Shown: positions 26,687 to 35,502 of the stretch, in pieces
Layout of the letters: the number at the start of each line of letters is the position of its first letter
Position numbering within the stretch: position 1 is the first letter of the stretch
NCBI GenBank assembly: GCA_044228245.1
Contig: JBGAVG010000002.1
Coordinates: 310,001-374,000 of the forward strand
Length of the DNA: 64,000 bases
Source of the DNA: Methylotenera_A sp044228245
Lineage (GTDB): Bacteria; Pseudomonadota; Gammaproteobacteria; Burkholderiales; Methylophilaceae
Direction: 5' to 3'
Notes under the pieces: model-generated
What the model saw: only the letters and a program-made list of their open reading frames with translations
What the model was told of the DNA's origin: nothing
The model's database searches: none
Made by a program: the position numbers and the translations under genes

Positions 26687-28102
26687 CTACGCCTTTGTCA
26701 TTAAATAATCCGCCAGTCGTGCCGCAAGCTGCACAATTGTTAAAGTGGGATTGGCATGCCCCCCTGACGGGAATACGGAGCTACCAACAATAAATAAATT
26801 CGAGACGTCCCAAGATCTAAGGTTCGGATCGACAACTCCACTACTCTTCGTATTACTCATTCTTGTTCCACCCATATGATGCGGGCCTCCTAGTGTGTCG
26901 TCGTCAGGATATTGGCCATTCCAAAGCCATTCTTTTAATCTTATTTTTGCCTGCTTGTTCTTTACCATAGATTCTGCAATATATTCTGCTGTCAGCCTGA
27001 TTGTTCGCAAATCCATATCAGACTTTTTCCATTTCAGCACAACTTTAGGAATACCAAAAGAGTCGACTTCTGAAGCCAAATCTATACGATTATCGAAACT
27101 AGGCGCTTGCTCCCAGGCCGCGTCAATTCTGCCACCGCAATAATTTTTCCCGATACCTTGTGAAATAGCAGTACCAATCGCCTCGTCTGCACAAACCAGT
27201 TCACGGAGTAACTTCTTGACTTTCCCATCGCCTGCATGCCCCATGTGCGGGACAAGATTTAAGTTACAATTTAGAACCTTTAATTTTCTTTTTTGTTGCT
27301 CAGATATCCCAACATGCCATTGATCGGCGGCAGGTTTATTATAAAAAATGTCGCCCACCATAAAATGCGGATGTTCCATCCAGTACGCACCAACATTCTT
27401 GTTTTTATTGAGCGCGCTCTCCGGGTTATCTCCTGCAATAAATTTCAGGATTCGCCCGTTCTCAATCCCTCCCATCGCAAAAATATAAGTGTTTGCTTTT
27501 ACACTCACTTTGTCACCTGATGCATGAGAAAGCATTATTTCTTTAATTGAAGAACTGTCCAGATGCGTACGCGAAAGAGAAGTACTGGCAATTAGATCAA
27601 TATTCTCTGACTTTGAAATATCTTCAAAATATTGTTGTTTAAACCTGACTGGCGGTGAAAATTCAAAGTGTACGTCATGAATATTAGAATCCCAGGTGTA
27701 TGGGCTGTTTCTAAAAATTGGCCTGATCTTTAAGATCGATGACGCCTTCAATAGATACTTATCCATATCCGGTTTACTTATGGGCCAATTCGCTTCCGGT
27801 GCATAGGCTTTATATGAAAAATCAAAATCATCTAAAGTGCAGCATTTCCCTCCCCAATGGCCAGAACTCCCGCCGAACTGTCTTAATCGGCATACTTTCA
27901 AGTCAAAGTAATGGTCACCGATGACTCTACCACTGTAATACTCTTGTGATTTCTCTGAATATTCAATGTCTCCAGCTTCAACCAGAAGGACTTTTACTCT
28001 GCGGTCTAAATTTATTGCAGTCGTGATGCCTGCTGGTCCAGCGCCTATAATACAAACATCGTATTTTTGTTTTTTAATTTCTTTCAGACTGGTTAAAATC
28101 AT
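26687..28102 (-). CDS. GMC-family FAD-dependent oxidoreductase
   Basis: A 471-residue flavoprotein: DVCIIGAGPAGITTAINL binds FAD (about 16-33), FGGSSGHWGGKC follows, and the C-terminal part holds GPHHMGGTRMS and GGHANPTLTIVQLAARL with the His/Asn pair typical of GMC oxidases and dehydrogenases. It should oxidise an alcohol or sugar hydroxyl; no substrate can be assigned. The ATG at 28102 is preferred over a TTG 13 codons earlier. It diverges from the SAF-domain dehydrogenase gene, with a 275-base region between. Confidence 0.87.
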   Translation of the reverse strand: MILTSLKEIKKQKYDVCIIGAGPAGITTAINLDRRVKVLLVEAGDIEYSEKSQEYYSGRVIGDHYFDLKVCRLRQFGGSSGHWGGKCCTLDDFDFSYKAYAPEANWPISKPDMDKYLLKASSILKIRPIFRNSPYTWDSNIHDVHFEFSPPVRFKQQYFEDISKSENIDLIASTSLSRTHLDSSSIKEIMLSHASGDKVSVKANTYIFAMGGIENGRILKFIAGDNPESALNKNKNVGAYWMEHPHFMVGDIFYNKPAADQWHVGISEQQKRKLKVLNCNLNLVPHMGHAGDGKVKKLLRELVCADEAIGTAISQGIGKNYCGGRIDAAWEQAPSFDNRIDLASEVDSFGIPKVVLKWKKSDMDLRTIRLTAEYIAESMVKNKQAKIRLKEWLWNGQYPDDDTLGGPHHMGGTRMSNTKSSGVVDPNLRSWDVSNLFIVGSSVFPSGGHANPTLTIVQLAARLADYLMTKA

Positions 28103-28377
28103 TATCCTATTTCCGCTGTTATCACAAGTACCATCTGCCAATATGGTCTCTTATAATCCTGATTTTATATAAGCCAGAGCCAAGTCTACCAATTACACTG
28201 GAACTCAATATAAAAATCAGGAAATTTCTTCTGTTCATGGCTATATATTAAATAACTCTTATGTGACGGCATATCATTATATTCCGTTATTAAGCATTGG
28301 TCGATTATCAACTTGACCGACAAAATAATTAAGTACAAAATTCAATCAGTAGAAATAATATATTTAAGGGAAAACTT

Positions 28378-29523
28378 GTGGTCGATAAAATAACCAAAAT
28401 AGGCATTGTAGGTACCGGTTTTATTGCAAGTGGGTTAGCGCACCTGATTCGTAACTCCAAGGACTTTCAAATATCCAAAGTGCTGACACGTCGTCCGATA
28501 GATTCTATTTCTGATTTCCCCCGTGAAAGCCTTACGTACTCCCTTAACGAGCTTATTGATACCTCAGACATCGTATTTGAATGCTCAGGCGACGTTATCC
28601 ATGCGACAGAAGCCGTACTTGCAGCCACCAATGCCAATAAAAAAGTGGTAACGCTGAATGCTGAATTTCATGTCACCACAGGTTCATATTTTGTTCGAAA
28701 AGGCGCCTATGTCACAGACGCTGATGGCGACCAGCCTGGCTGTCTGGCAAGACTAAAGACGGAAGTTGAAGGCATGGGATTTGAGCCCTGCGCTTACGTG
28801 AATATAAAAGGTTTTATTAATCTAAACCCCGAAAGAAAGGACATGGAATATTGGTCTGATCAGCAAGGGATTCGATTGGAACAGGTTGTATCTTTCACTG
28901 ATGGGACCAAACTACAAATAGAACAGGCTTTCGTCGCCAATGGATTAGGTGCGACCATTCCCCCAGATGGGATGTTTGGCGCAAGAGTTGAAAGCCTGAA
29001 TGACTTGGATTTCTTGATTAAAGCCTCTGAAGAAGCTGGCATGCCAATCAGCGATTTCGTATTATGTAAGGGGGCACCTCCCGGGGTGCTTATAGTAGCA
29101 AAGAGCAAAGAGGCTGACAGGCTGGGGAACTATATCGTCGGACCTTTGCGCACCAAGGAAAAGCTTGGCTATATTCTTCTACGTCCTTATCATCTTTGTC
29201 ATCTAGAAGCACTTAATACGCTTCGTAGAGTAGTGTTGGGTGAACCTGTATTAATAAACAACTCAAAAAAACCGCATTTGACGGTTGCTGCCGTTGCAAA
29301 ACGCAAGATGCTGCCTGGGGAAGTCATTGTACGTGGTGCCGGGGGGTTTGATGTACGCGGTGTGGCGGTCCAATTGCAAAGCCATCAAAACGCGGTACCT
29401 ATTTGCCTTCTTCAGAACACTAAAATCATCAGAAATATTGAGCCAGGCCAGATCGTTCAGTTTGAAGATGTAGAACTTGCAGACACAACAGCTTTAGAAA
29501 TTTATCGCGGCTTACTTGAATGA
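28378..29523 (+). CDS. NAD(P)-binding homoserine-dehydrogenase-like protein with SAF domain
   Basis: A 381-residue protein. The N-terminal Rossmann domain begins KIGIVGTGFIASGLAHLIR and contains DIVFECSGDVIHATEAVL. A middle catalytic-like region contains YVNIKGFINLNPER. The C-terminal part (about 305-381) is a SAF-type domain: AKRKMLPGEVIVRGAGGFDVRG and IEPGQIVQFEDVEL. It starts at GTG with AAGGG seven bases upstream. Similar fusions occur in sugar-biosynthesis loci, but the reaction is not established. The stop is followed by a hairpin shared with the convergent EpsG-like gene. Confidence 0.8.
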   Translation: MVDKITKIGIVGTGFIASGLAHLIRNSKDFQISKVLTRRPIDSISDFPRESLTYSLNELIDTSDIVFECSGDVIHATEAVLAATNANKKVVTLNAEFHVTTGSYFVRKGAYVTDADGDQPGCLARLKTEVEGMGFEPCAYVNIKGFINLNPERKDMEYWSDQQGIRLEQVVSFTDGTKLQIEQAFVANGLGATIPPDGMFGARVESLNDLDFLIKASEEAGMPISDFVLCKGAPPGVLIVAKSKEADRLGNYIVGPLRTKEKLGYILLRPYHLCHLEALNTLRRVVLGEPVLINNSKKPHLTVAAVAKRKMLPGEVIVRGAGGFDVRGVAVQLQSHQNAVPICLLQNTKIIRNIEPGQIVQFEDVELADTTALEIYRGLLE

Positions 29524-29545
29524 TCTAGGGAATACAACCAGAAAC

Positions 29546-29567
29546 ACCACAGCCATAAGACTGTGGT
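29546..29567. terminator. Hairpin between convergent genes
   Basis: ACCACAG (29546-29552) pairs with CTGTGGT (29561-29567) across an 8-base loop. It lies between the convergent SAF-domain and EpsG-like genes. There is no long T-run, so termination is only probable. Confidence 0.4.
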
Positions 29568-29577
29568 ACAAGAAAAA

Positions 29578-30399
29578 TCAATAGTAATAGGCTCTAGGCT
29601 CTATTTCAGCTCGATTTACTACCACACCTAATATATTGGATTTGGCGAGTAGTCGCATGGTTTCTGCAATCTCTGATTCAGTATGCAGCCCATTACCTAG
29701 AACCATTAATACACAATCAACTTGCGGTAGCAATACCATTGCATCATCGGCATTTAACAAGGGAGGTAAGTCAAAAATCACAATACGTGAGTCATAACGC
29801 TCTTTTAATTCGAGGATTAATTTTCGTATATTATTAGATGACAAGGTTTCAGACGATTGATTGACGGGTCTATTTGTAGGGACTATTGTCAATCGAGGAA
29901 TGCCGGGATTTACAATAATTTCTGATAATTCGGCATTTCCATCAAGAAAATTATTGATGGATTTTTCTCGCTTTATTCCAAGATATTCGGCGACGCTCGG
30001 TCTACGCAAATCAAAATCAACAAGCATTGCAGTTTTTTGTGGTTGTTGCGCAATGCTGATTGCAAGGTTAATAGCAACTACAGTTTTTCCCGCTTCTGGT
30101 GTTGGAGAAATAATCGCAATCGTGCGCCAATTATTTTCTTCCATTTTCTGTAACACTTGTGTGCGCAGCGAATCAAATGTGAAACTTATAGGATCATCGT
30201 TATTCTGAGCAACAATACGATAATTTTCTAAATGTGCAGGATCAAGCTTAACAATACTGGTTTTGTTGTAAGCAATTGATCTAAGCTCATCTTCTTTAGA
30301 TAGCTTGCTTAATGTCTTGTTTTGGCCTGCAACTGATATTGGCCGCTCGCTACCGCTCTGTAATTTTGCTTTTTCTAAAGCGTCTTTAATTTTTTCCAT
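29578..30399 (-). CDS. BY-kinase type tyrosine autokinase of EPS export (EpsG-like)
   Basis: A 273-residue cytoplasmic P-loop kinase domain. Walker A is SPTPEAGKTVVAINLA (about 103-118; most BY-kinases have PGEGKS/T), Walker A' is AMLVDFDLRRPSV and Walker B is RIVIFDLPPLL. The protein ends in three tyrosines, the usual autophosphorylation tail. It works with the chain-length protein encoded 12 bases upstream on the same strand. It resembles the tyrosine kinases of PEP-CTERM-associated EPS loci. Confidence 0.9.
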   Translation of the reverse strand: MEKIKDALEKAKLQSGSERPISVAGQNKTLSKLSKEDELRSIAYNKTSIVKLDPAHLENYRIVAQNNDDPISFTFDSLRTQVLQKMEENNWRTIAIISPTPEAGKTVVAINLAISIAQQPQKTAMLVDFDLRRPSVAEYLGIKREKSINNFLDGNAELSEIIVNPGIPRLTIVPTNRPVNQSSETLSSNNIRKLILELKERYDSRIVIFDLPPLLNADDAMVLLPQVDCVLMVLGNGLHTESEIAETMRLLAKSNILGVVVNRAEIEPRAYYY

Positions 30400-30411
30400 T
30401 TATCACTCTCA

Positions 30412-31974
30412 CTAAAATCTTGACAGAATTTTGGTAGTTAGTTCATCGAGCGGCATAAAAAAGATATGTATCAAAAACAAGGCGAGAAGAGTGACTATCA
30501 AAACTCCAACCAAGATATTAAAAACTATATATTTTTTTCGTTTTAACTCAGCTTTATTCGTAATATACGGTATTGTTGCCATCGGCTGAATCTTCATAAT
30601 AGAAGCCAACATGTCTACGCCTCTAACCCGCTTGTCCAGAGCTTCCATCACAACCGCCAACCCGATCGCCGCTGCTATTGCCCCTAAAAAGCCAGCCAGA
30701 ATAATCAGTAAGCGATTGGGTTTTATCGGTTTGTCTGGAAAAGTAGGTGCTTCTGTCAGGACAAAACGCTCACCTTTATTTTCCAACTCGATATTTTTTG
30801 CCAATCTAGAGTTGTCTAGCTTTGCTTTTATTTCAGCATAGGCGGCTTTCGCATTATCATAGTCTCGCAACAAAGCGCCTAGCGTTCCTTCAGTCTGAGC
30901 GCTTTGCATTACAAGCCCTTCAGTCTGGCTGATTTTTGCTCGAATGCCAGCTTCTTCAATTTCCAATGCCTTAAGACGTGCATTCGCGGTTTCTATTTGT
31001 GCTTGTACTTTATCCACCATAACAGACTGAGCTGTAACGCGCTTAGCTGGCTCAGCGTTATGGGTGGCATTTTTTTCCAAGGCTTCGATTCTGCGCTGCA
31101 ATGCGCGCACAGACGGATGATTTTCGCTGTATATTGCGCTTATCTTTTCCAATTCAGATTTAAGCTTCTCGAGTTCTGAAACTCCTGAGCTTGGATCTGA
31201 AGGAGTGCCTACACCTATGCCCGCTTTGGCGGACTCCAGGCTCACATCTAATGACCGCAGTTCTGCCTGGGTAGCGCTATATTCTCGCTGTGTAACTCTC
31301 AGATCATTTTCAAGGCGCTCCAGACTTACAACCTTCAACGCCTTGTTTTCCGGAAGAGAATTCGCGTGTAGCCTCTTGTAAGCAGTGACTTCTTTTTCTA
31401 TTCTCTCCAGAGCAATCTTTTGTTTCTCTGCTTCTTTACTAAAAAACTCCGTTGTTTCAGTGGCTCGCTCTTTGCTGGCCCTTTCATTCTCATCCAGAAA
31501 TAACTTAACTAAATCATTCGCTATGTTATAGGTATTGTCAGCCTTGTAGTTTGTGAAAGTAACGTTAAATGCGAATGTTGGCTTTTCGCCCCATCCTTCG
31601 GCTTCAGCCTTAAGTAAGTCAACCTTGATATTAGCACGTAATATCTGTGCCAATCTTTCCGGCGACAAGTTAGGTTTTTTATCCAATCCATACAATTTGT
31701 ATTGTTTTACAATTTTGTAAAGATTGTCATTGCTGAGCACAACCTGTTTGAGCGCTGCGAAACGATCAGTCGCATATTTTTCTCTAGCTGTGTCTGACTG
31801 AACTTGTTGCGTTTCAAAAAGTATTGTACCAGTTGACTCATATACCGGTGGAAGCTTGAGCGCAACTGCGAATGCTGCCAAAAATACAAAAAAGAAGAAA
31901 CCTAGGACATAAGGAAACCTTCGCTTAATGATATTTATATAATCATTAAGCGTCATTTCTTTTTCTATACTCAT
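30412..31974 (-). CDS. Polysaccharide co-polymerase / chain-length protein (EpsF-like, Wzz family)
   Basis: A 520-residue inner-membrane protein. A Wzz N-terminus (TLNDYINIIKRRFPYVLGFF) leads into a first TM helix at about 17-36. A long periplasmic coiled-coil region follows (about 160-400, rich in Glu/Lys/Ala). A second TM is at about 428-450, just after the proline-rich PTFPDKPIKPNRL. A third hydrophobic helix (about 490-510) lies near the C-terminus. The size fits the PEP-CTERM-type chain-length family more than a short Wzz. It sets chain length and links kinase to export. Confidence 0.9.
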   Translation of the reverse strand: MSIEKEMTLNDYINIIKRRFPYVLGFFFFVFLAAFAVALKLPPVYESTGTILFETQQVQSDTAREKYATDRFAALKQVVLSNDNLYKIVKQYKLYGLDKKPNLSPERLAQILRANIKVDLLKAEAEGWGEKPTFAFNVTFTNYKADNTYNIANDLVKLFLDENERASKERATETTEFFSKEAEKQKIALERIEKEVTAYKRLHANSLPENKALKVVSLERLENDLRVTQREYSATQAELRSLDVSLESAKAGIGVGTPSDPSSGVSELEKLKSELEKISAIYSENHPSVRALQRRIEALEKNATHNAEPAKRVTAQSVMVDKVQAQIETANARLKALEIEEAGIRAKISQTEGLVMQSAQTEGTLGALLRDYDNAKAAYAEIKAKLDNSRLAKNIELENKGERFVLTEAPTFPDKPIKPNRLLIILAGFLGAIAAAIGLAVVMEALDKRVRGVDMLASIMKIQPMATIPYITNKAELKRKKYIVFNILVGVLIVTLLALFLIHIFFMPLDELTTKILSRF

Positions 31975-31996
31975 TAATTTTACAGCCTTTTTCTTA

Positions 31997-33160
31997 TTAA
32001 AAACTTAAGGTGTCATATGTCAATGAAACACCAATCATGTTACCTTGACTGCGAACACCAGGAATGTCTTGCTCCCTAAAGGCAGCAGAAAGTCGAGTTT
32101 TCCAGGAGTTGCTTAAGCGACGCTCATAAAAAGCTGCAAGCTGCTGATAATCCACCCTATCCAAACCGACTTCTCTGTCTTTTTTTGTCTTATATAAGCT
32201 ATATTCCGCACCAAGCTGATCAAGCTCAGACATATTATATGCCCAGCCAACTTTAAGAGAATCCACCTTCCTGAAGCCGCCAACTCCAGAAGCAGCGAGT
32301 TCTCGATTTAATTCAGCAACATAACCTGTGCGATCTAATGTATATTCTGCTTTTATGCCCGCCTCCCAGTCTGTATCTGACTGACGGCCAGACAGGTCAT
32401 AAACACCCCCACGAGCGCCGAATTTGAGTCTTTCATTGACCTGGTAAACTGCACCCAATAACAGGCGAACCATTTCCGTGTCATCGAAAACCTTCTCAGG
32501 AAGCAGTTGTGCATAACCCAGTTCAACGCTGGTATCAAGTTTTTCAGTATATGCATAGGTTAATTTAGACCTGATATCGCCAAGATTGTAGCCCTGAAGA
32601 CTGCCTGGCAGACTGAAGGTAACATCACTATAAGCTCCTTCTGTCAAAACTGACCATCTAGGATCAATGGTATGCAACCATTTTGCGGACAGCTTTTTAA
32701 TTTTTTCCGTATTGTCCGTTTTGGTAAACACACCCGTGCTTTTTAATTCCTCCTCACGGGCGGAACTTTCTAAATAATCTGCTTTGATTCCAAACATGCC
32801 AGATTCATAGGTACGGTCCCAGCCAATCGCCAGCTTGGGATCTTCACGGTCAACAAGAACCCTTTCATTAGAGTGCCTTTGAACTAACAAAGCGGCATCC
32901 AAATACCACCGATTAGCTTCGCTAGTGATGCCCAGCAGGAATTGCGGGACTATTGAGTATATCCACACCGGCTCTTTGTCACTCTTGACCAAATTCGGGT
33001 TTGATTCGTGAACCACGCCTGCGGTTATGATAATGTCTTTTGTAACTTCAACAGCGTTTACTTGTGGCAAGAACAATGCCAATGTAACACTACCCAGCAA
33101 TTGCAGTACAGACTTATTGTATTTCTGATGCAAAGTTGGCAATAGACCTTTAATTTTCAT
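31997..33160 (-). CDS. Outer-membrane beta-barrel protein of EPS export (EpsL-like)
   Basis: A 387-residue protein with a signal peptide (about residues 15-36, ending NAVEV) and many alternating strands ending in an aromatic residue, TYDTLSF, as outer-membrane barrels do. Position between export and chain-length genes and overall form match the EpsL-type or TIGR03016-type proteins of PEP-CTERM-associated EPS loci. It may form or support the export pore. A GAGG-type ribosome site precedes the ATG. Family assignment is by context and topology more than by clear motifs. Confidence 0.75.
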   Translation of the reverse strand: MKIKGLLPTLHQKYNKSVLQLLGSVTLALFLPQVNAVEVTKDIIITAGVVHESNPNLVKSDKEPVWIYSIVPQFLLGITSEANRWYLDAALLVQRHSNERVLVDREDPKLAIGWDRTYESGMFGIKADYLESSAREEELKSTGVFTKTDNTEKIKKLSAKWLHTIDPRWSVLTEGAYSDVTFSLPGSLQGYNLGDIRSKLTYAYTEKLDTSVELGYAQLLPEKVFDDTEMVRLLLGAVYQVNERLKFGARGGVYDLSGRQSDTDWEAGIKAEYTLDRTGYVAELNRELAASGVGGFRKVDSLKVGWAYNMSELDQLGAEYSLYKTKKDREVGLDRVDYQQLAAFYERRLSNSWKTRLSAAFREQDIPGVRSQGNMIGVSLTYDTLSF

Positions 33161-33246
33161 TCCAGCCTCTGAATATAGGGTTAAATATTGCCTGTTATTA
33201 TACTCTATATTCAGACACTTAAAGCATTTTATTCAGGTACTTTGAG

Positions 33247-33810
33247 CTATGGCACCAAGATAGTATCTCCTGGGTTTAAAGTAATGTTGCTTTCTAACCG
33301 CTCGCCACGAATAAGCTGGTCATAATATACTGGAATGGCTTTTTGCCCCTGAGGCGTATTGCGCAAAACCTTGATGCCATTACGGTCTGCAAATTTATCC
33401 AGTCCACCCGCCATGCTTAATGCATCTAGCACAGTCATAGGCCCCGCCATTAAAACCTGACCCGGCTTCAGCACCTTCCCCATTACATGCGCCACATTGC
33501 CTGTAATGCTGACAATCACCACAGATACTTGTGGATCAGGAAGATAGGGTTTTAATTTCTCGGCAATCCGCTTCTCAACCTCTGTCGAAGTAAGCCCTAC
33601 CACCTCCACCCTTCCGGCGAGAGGATAGGTAATGCTTCCATCAGGTAGCACAAGGCTTTCTTTCTGCAATTTGTCTTCGCCCCAAACTGAAACCTGGATT
33701 AAATCTCCTTGGCGCAATTTGTAACTTTGGGTAGCTTCAGCATTCGCTATTGAAGCTGACATCAGAAATAATTGGGTAATTATGAGCCATAAAAGTGTTT
33801 TGATTTTCAT
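33247..33810 (-). CDS. Polysaccharide export protein (EpsE-like, Wza/Poly_export family)
   Basis: A 187-residue secreted protein with a signal peptide (MKIKTLLWLIITQLFLMSAS, then IANAEA). The Poly_export domain begins YKLRQGDLIQVSVWGEDKL, and a SLBB-like domain follows (VMGKVLKPGQVLMAGPMTVL). It is about half the length of Wza and lacks its C-terminal helix, as is usual for EpsE-type proteins. A longer frame starts at 33840, but the ATG at 33810 directly follows the site GGGGAG. A 14-bp palindrome lies about 60 bases upstream. Confidence 0.9.
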   Translation of the reverse strand: MKIKTLLWLIITQLFLMSASIANAEATQSYKLRQGDLIQVSVWGEDKLQKESLVLPDGSITYPLAGRVEVVGLTSTEVEKRIAEKLKPYLPDPQVSVVIVSITGNVAHVMGKVLKPGQVLMAGPMTVLDALSMAGGLDKFADRNGIKVLRNTPQGQKAIPVYYDQLIRGERLESNITLNPGDTILVP

Positions 33811-33869
33811 ATTTTTTTGCTCCCCTTCAGGAAATGACATTTCAAGGTACTGTTTTAATAGAATATCAC

Positions 33870-33883
33870 GTTAATATATTAAC
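33870..33883. promoter_or_regulatory. 14-bp perfect palindrome upstream of the export gene
   Basis: GTTAATATATTAAC is its own reverse complement and lies 60 bases before the EpsE-like start codon, where an operator could sit. It is AT-rich in an AT-rich region, so chance is possible. Confidence 0.3.
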
Positions 33884-33990
33884 ATTAACTGAATGATGTG
33901 AATTTTTCAGACTTGGTTTAATGATTTTTTACACTTTACGACTTGCATTCTCTTCGCAGGCAGCAAAAAAATGCACTTAAGATTTAACGG

Positions 33991-34287
33991 CTAAACACCA
34001 CTTCGGTTAGACAGCATCACAAACCCCAATAGAGCCATTGTTAACAGCCAGCCAGTAGGCAAAATTGGCTCACCACTATCCGTAGTCTGAGACGGGGACG
34101 CTGCGCTTTTGTCTTGACTAATATTATTACCGGTAACTGGTGCTAGAAACTCTTTATTGAAAGTACCACTCTCAACACTTAATGAACTTTTCACATCTCC
34201 GGCAGGCTCGTTGCCAACTGCCGAAGCAGTCATTGGTGCTACCAAAATCAAGCTAACCAACACCGATACAATGACTTTCTTTAACAT
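33991..34287 (-). CDS. Small secreted protein with LPTGW-type membrane tail
   Basis: A 98-residue protein I cannot assign to a family. Residues 1-22 are a clear signal peptide (MLKKVIVSVLVSLILVAPMT, then ASA). The middle is polar, rich in Ser, Asn and Asp. The C-terminus is PILPTGW, then a hydrophobic helix LLTMALLGFVML, then SNRSGV: a tripartite layout like that of sorting signals cleaved by exosortases or sortases. It lies between the EpsA-like regulator and the export gene. The ATG at 34287 follows GGTGAG; a GTG three codons earlier is less likely. Confidence 0.7.
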   Translation of the reverse strand: MLKKVIVSVLVSLILVAPMTASAVGNEPAGDVKSSLSVESGTFNKEFLAPVTGNNISQDKSAASPSQTTDSGEPILPTGWLLTMALLGFVMLSNRSGV

Positions 34288-34500
34288 TTCGCTCACCTTC
34301 CAGTGGACTTAAATAATCTATTCAATTGGTTGATTGCATTCTATGAAGTGCGCGCTAAATCCGCAATAGCCCTTATGGGTCACTGGCTAACTGTGGCTGG
34401 ATAACAAGTTGTGACTTGATACTTAAAGCTAGAGTAACTGGGCAATTTGACAGAATTGTGATGATTTCTGATGTCGAATAAAATCAACGAACTTAATCAA

Positions 34501-34530
34501 TAAAAAAACCTTTGCTGTGACCAGCAAAGG
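34501..34530 (-). terminator. Intrinsic terminator of the EpsA-like gene
   Basis: A perfect 9-bp stem CCTTTGCTG / CAGCAAAGG (34509-34517 and 34522-34530) with a 4-base loop. On the minus strand it is followed by seven Ts, 24 bases after the regulator's stop codon. Confidence 0.85.
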
Positions 34531-34553
34531 CCTAAAAATGGCAAACCCTAACC

Positions 34554-35321
34554 TTAATTCGGTCTTCTTGGGCTGTATTTAGCCACCGCCTGTGCACGGC
34601 AAGACACATCTAGTTTCTGGAAAATACGTTTGAGATGATTTTTTACGGTATTAGGACTAATTGATAGAATCATCCCTATCTCAAAATTTGTTTTTCCTGT
34701 TTTAACCCAATGCAGGATTTCATGCTCACGCTCACTTAATCCACCAAGCGGTAATTCTCCTATCAGGTCCTCTTCAACTGCAGGCGTTTCCATACATTCC
34801 ACGCGGCGTAGCGCGGCATCCACGTGTGGCATTAAAAGCCCCAGCACAGAGTTCTGCACTTGAAACTCGCGCGCCTTATCAAAGAACACATAGATACAAT
34901 CGTTCTTATCGCGGGTATCACGCACGCCATACACCAGCAAAGAATTCATGCCGACTAATTTACGCGTGAAAGGTGTTGGCGATTGGCTATAGATACCTTC
35001 TGCATCAAAGAAGTTAATCCGGAACCATCTTTCGCCATTATCAACCCAGCGCTGATGCAGATTAGACATTAGATAAGCGAAAACTCCGGGGGCATCGATG
35101 AGTTTTTGTGTACGGATGTCGTCAATATTGGACGACACATCGAAATGAAGATCGCCCGTGGCAAAATCACCCCAAGCAGCGACCAGCACATCATGAGGAA
35201 GCACTTCCCTGACGCTTCCTTGTAGCCACTTGAAAAAGTCTACGTGTTTTTGAACGGTAAAGGATTTTTGAATAACATTAAATACCTGTTCCCAATTCTG
35301 CTTAGTTGTATTGTTTTCCAT
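34554..35321 (-). CDS. LuxR-type EPS regulator (EpsA-like)
   Basis: A 255-residue protein with an N-terminal sensory region (about 1-180) and a C-terminal LuxR/GerE helix-turn-helix: LSEREHEILHWVKTGKTNFE, then IGMILSISPNTVKNHLKRIF and QKLDVSCRAQAVAKY. The N-terminal part (WEQVFNVIQKSFTVQKHVDF, ALRRVECMETP) matches my memory of EpsA, the regulator of methanolan-type EPS loci. The start at 35321 has GAGAGG upstream; a TTG at 35378 is also in frame. It is likely to control the EPS genes downstream on the same strand. Confidence 0.87.
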   Translation of the reverse strand: MENNTTKQNWEQVFNVIQKSFTVQKHVDFFKWLQGSVREVLPHDVLVAAWGDFATGDLHFDVSSNIDDIRTQKLIDAPGVFAYLMSNLHQRWVDNGERWFRINFFDAEGIYSQSPTPFTRKLVGMNSLLVYGVRDTRDKNDCIYVFFDKAREFQVQNSVLGLLMPHVDAALRRVECMETPAVEEDLIGELPLGGLSEREHEILHWVKTGKTNFEIGMILSISPNTVKNHLKRIFQKLDVSCRAQAVAKYSPRRPN

Positions 35322-35467
35322 CACTGTATGCCTCTCACGATTTATATCGGTTTGATGAGAATACAGTTGCATTTTCAATACCAGCTTTCTGTTAATTTTT
35401 TATTCAAAAAAATCAGTACGTTACAAATAAATTGTTACATGCAGCTTGGGTTTTGCGTTTATCTGTC

Positions 35468-35502
35468 GACACATATGTCATCCGGTTGACACTTTTTGAC
35501 AC
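35468..35502. promoter_or_regulatory. Three helically phased GACAC direct repeats upstream of the EpsA-like gene
   Basis: GACAC begins at 35468, 35488 and 35498, that is 20 and 10 bases apart. The last two copies extend to TTGACAC with a 10-base period. They lie in the 225-base region between the regulator and hpt, about 150-180 bases before the regulator's start. The spacing places all three on one face of the helix, as in many activator sites; function is inference. Confidence 0.4.
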
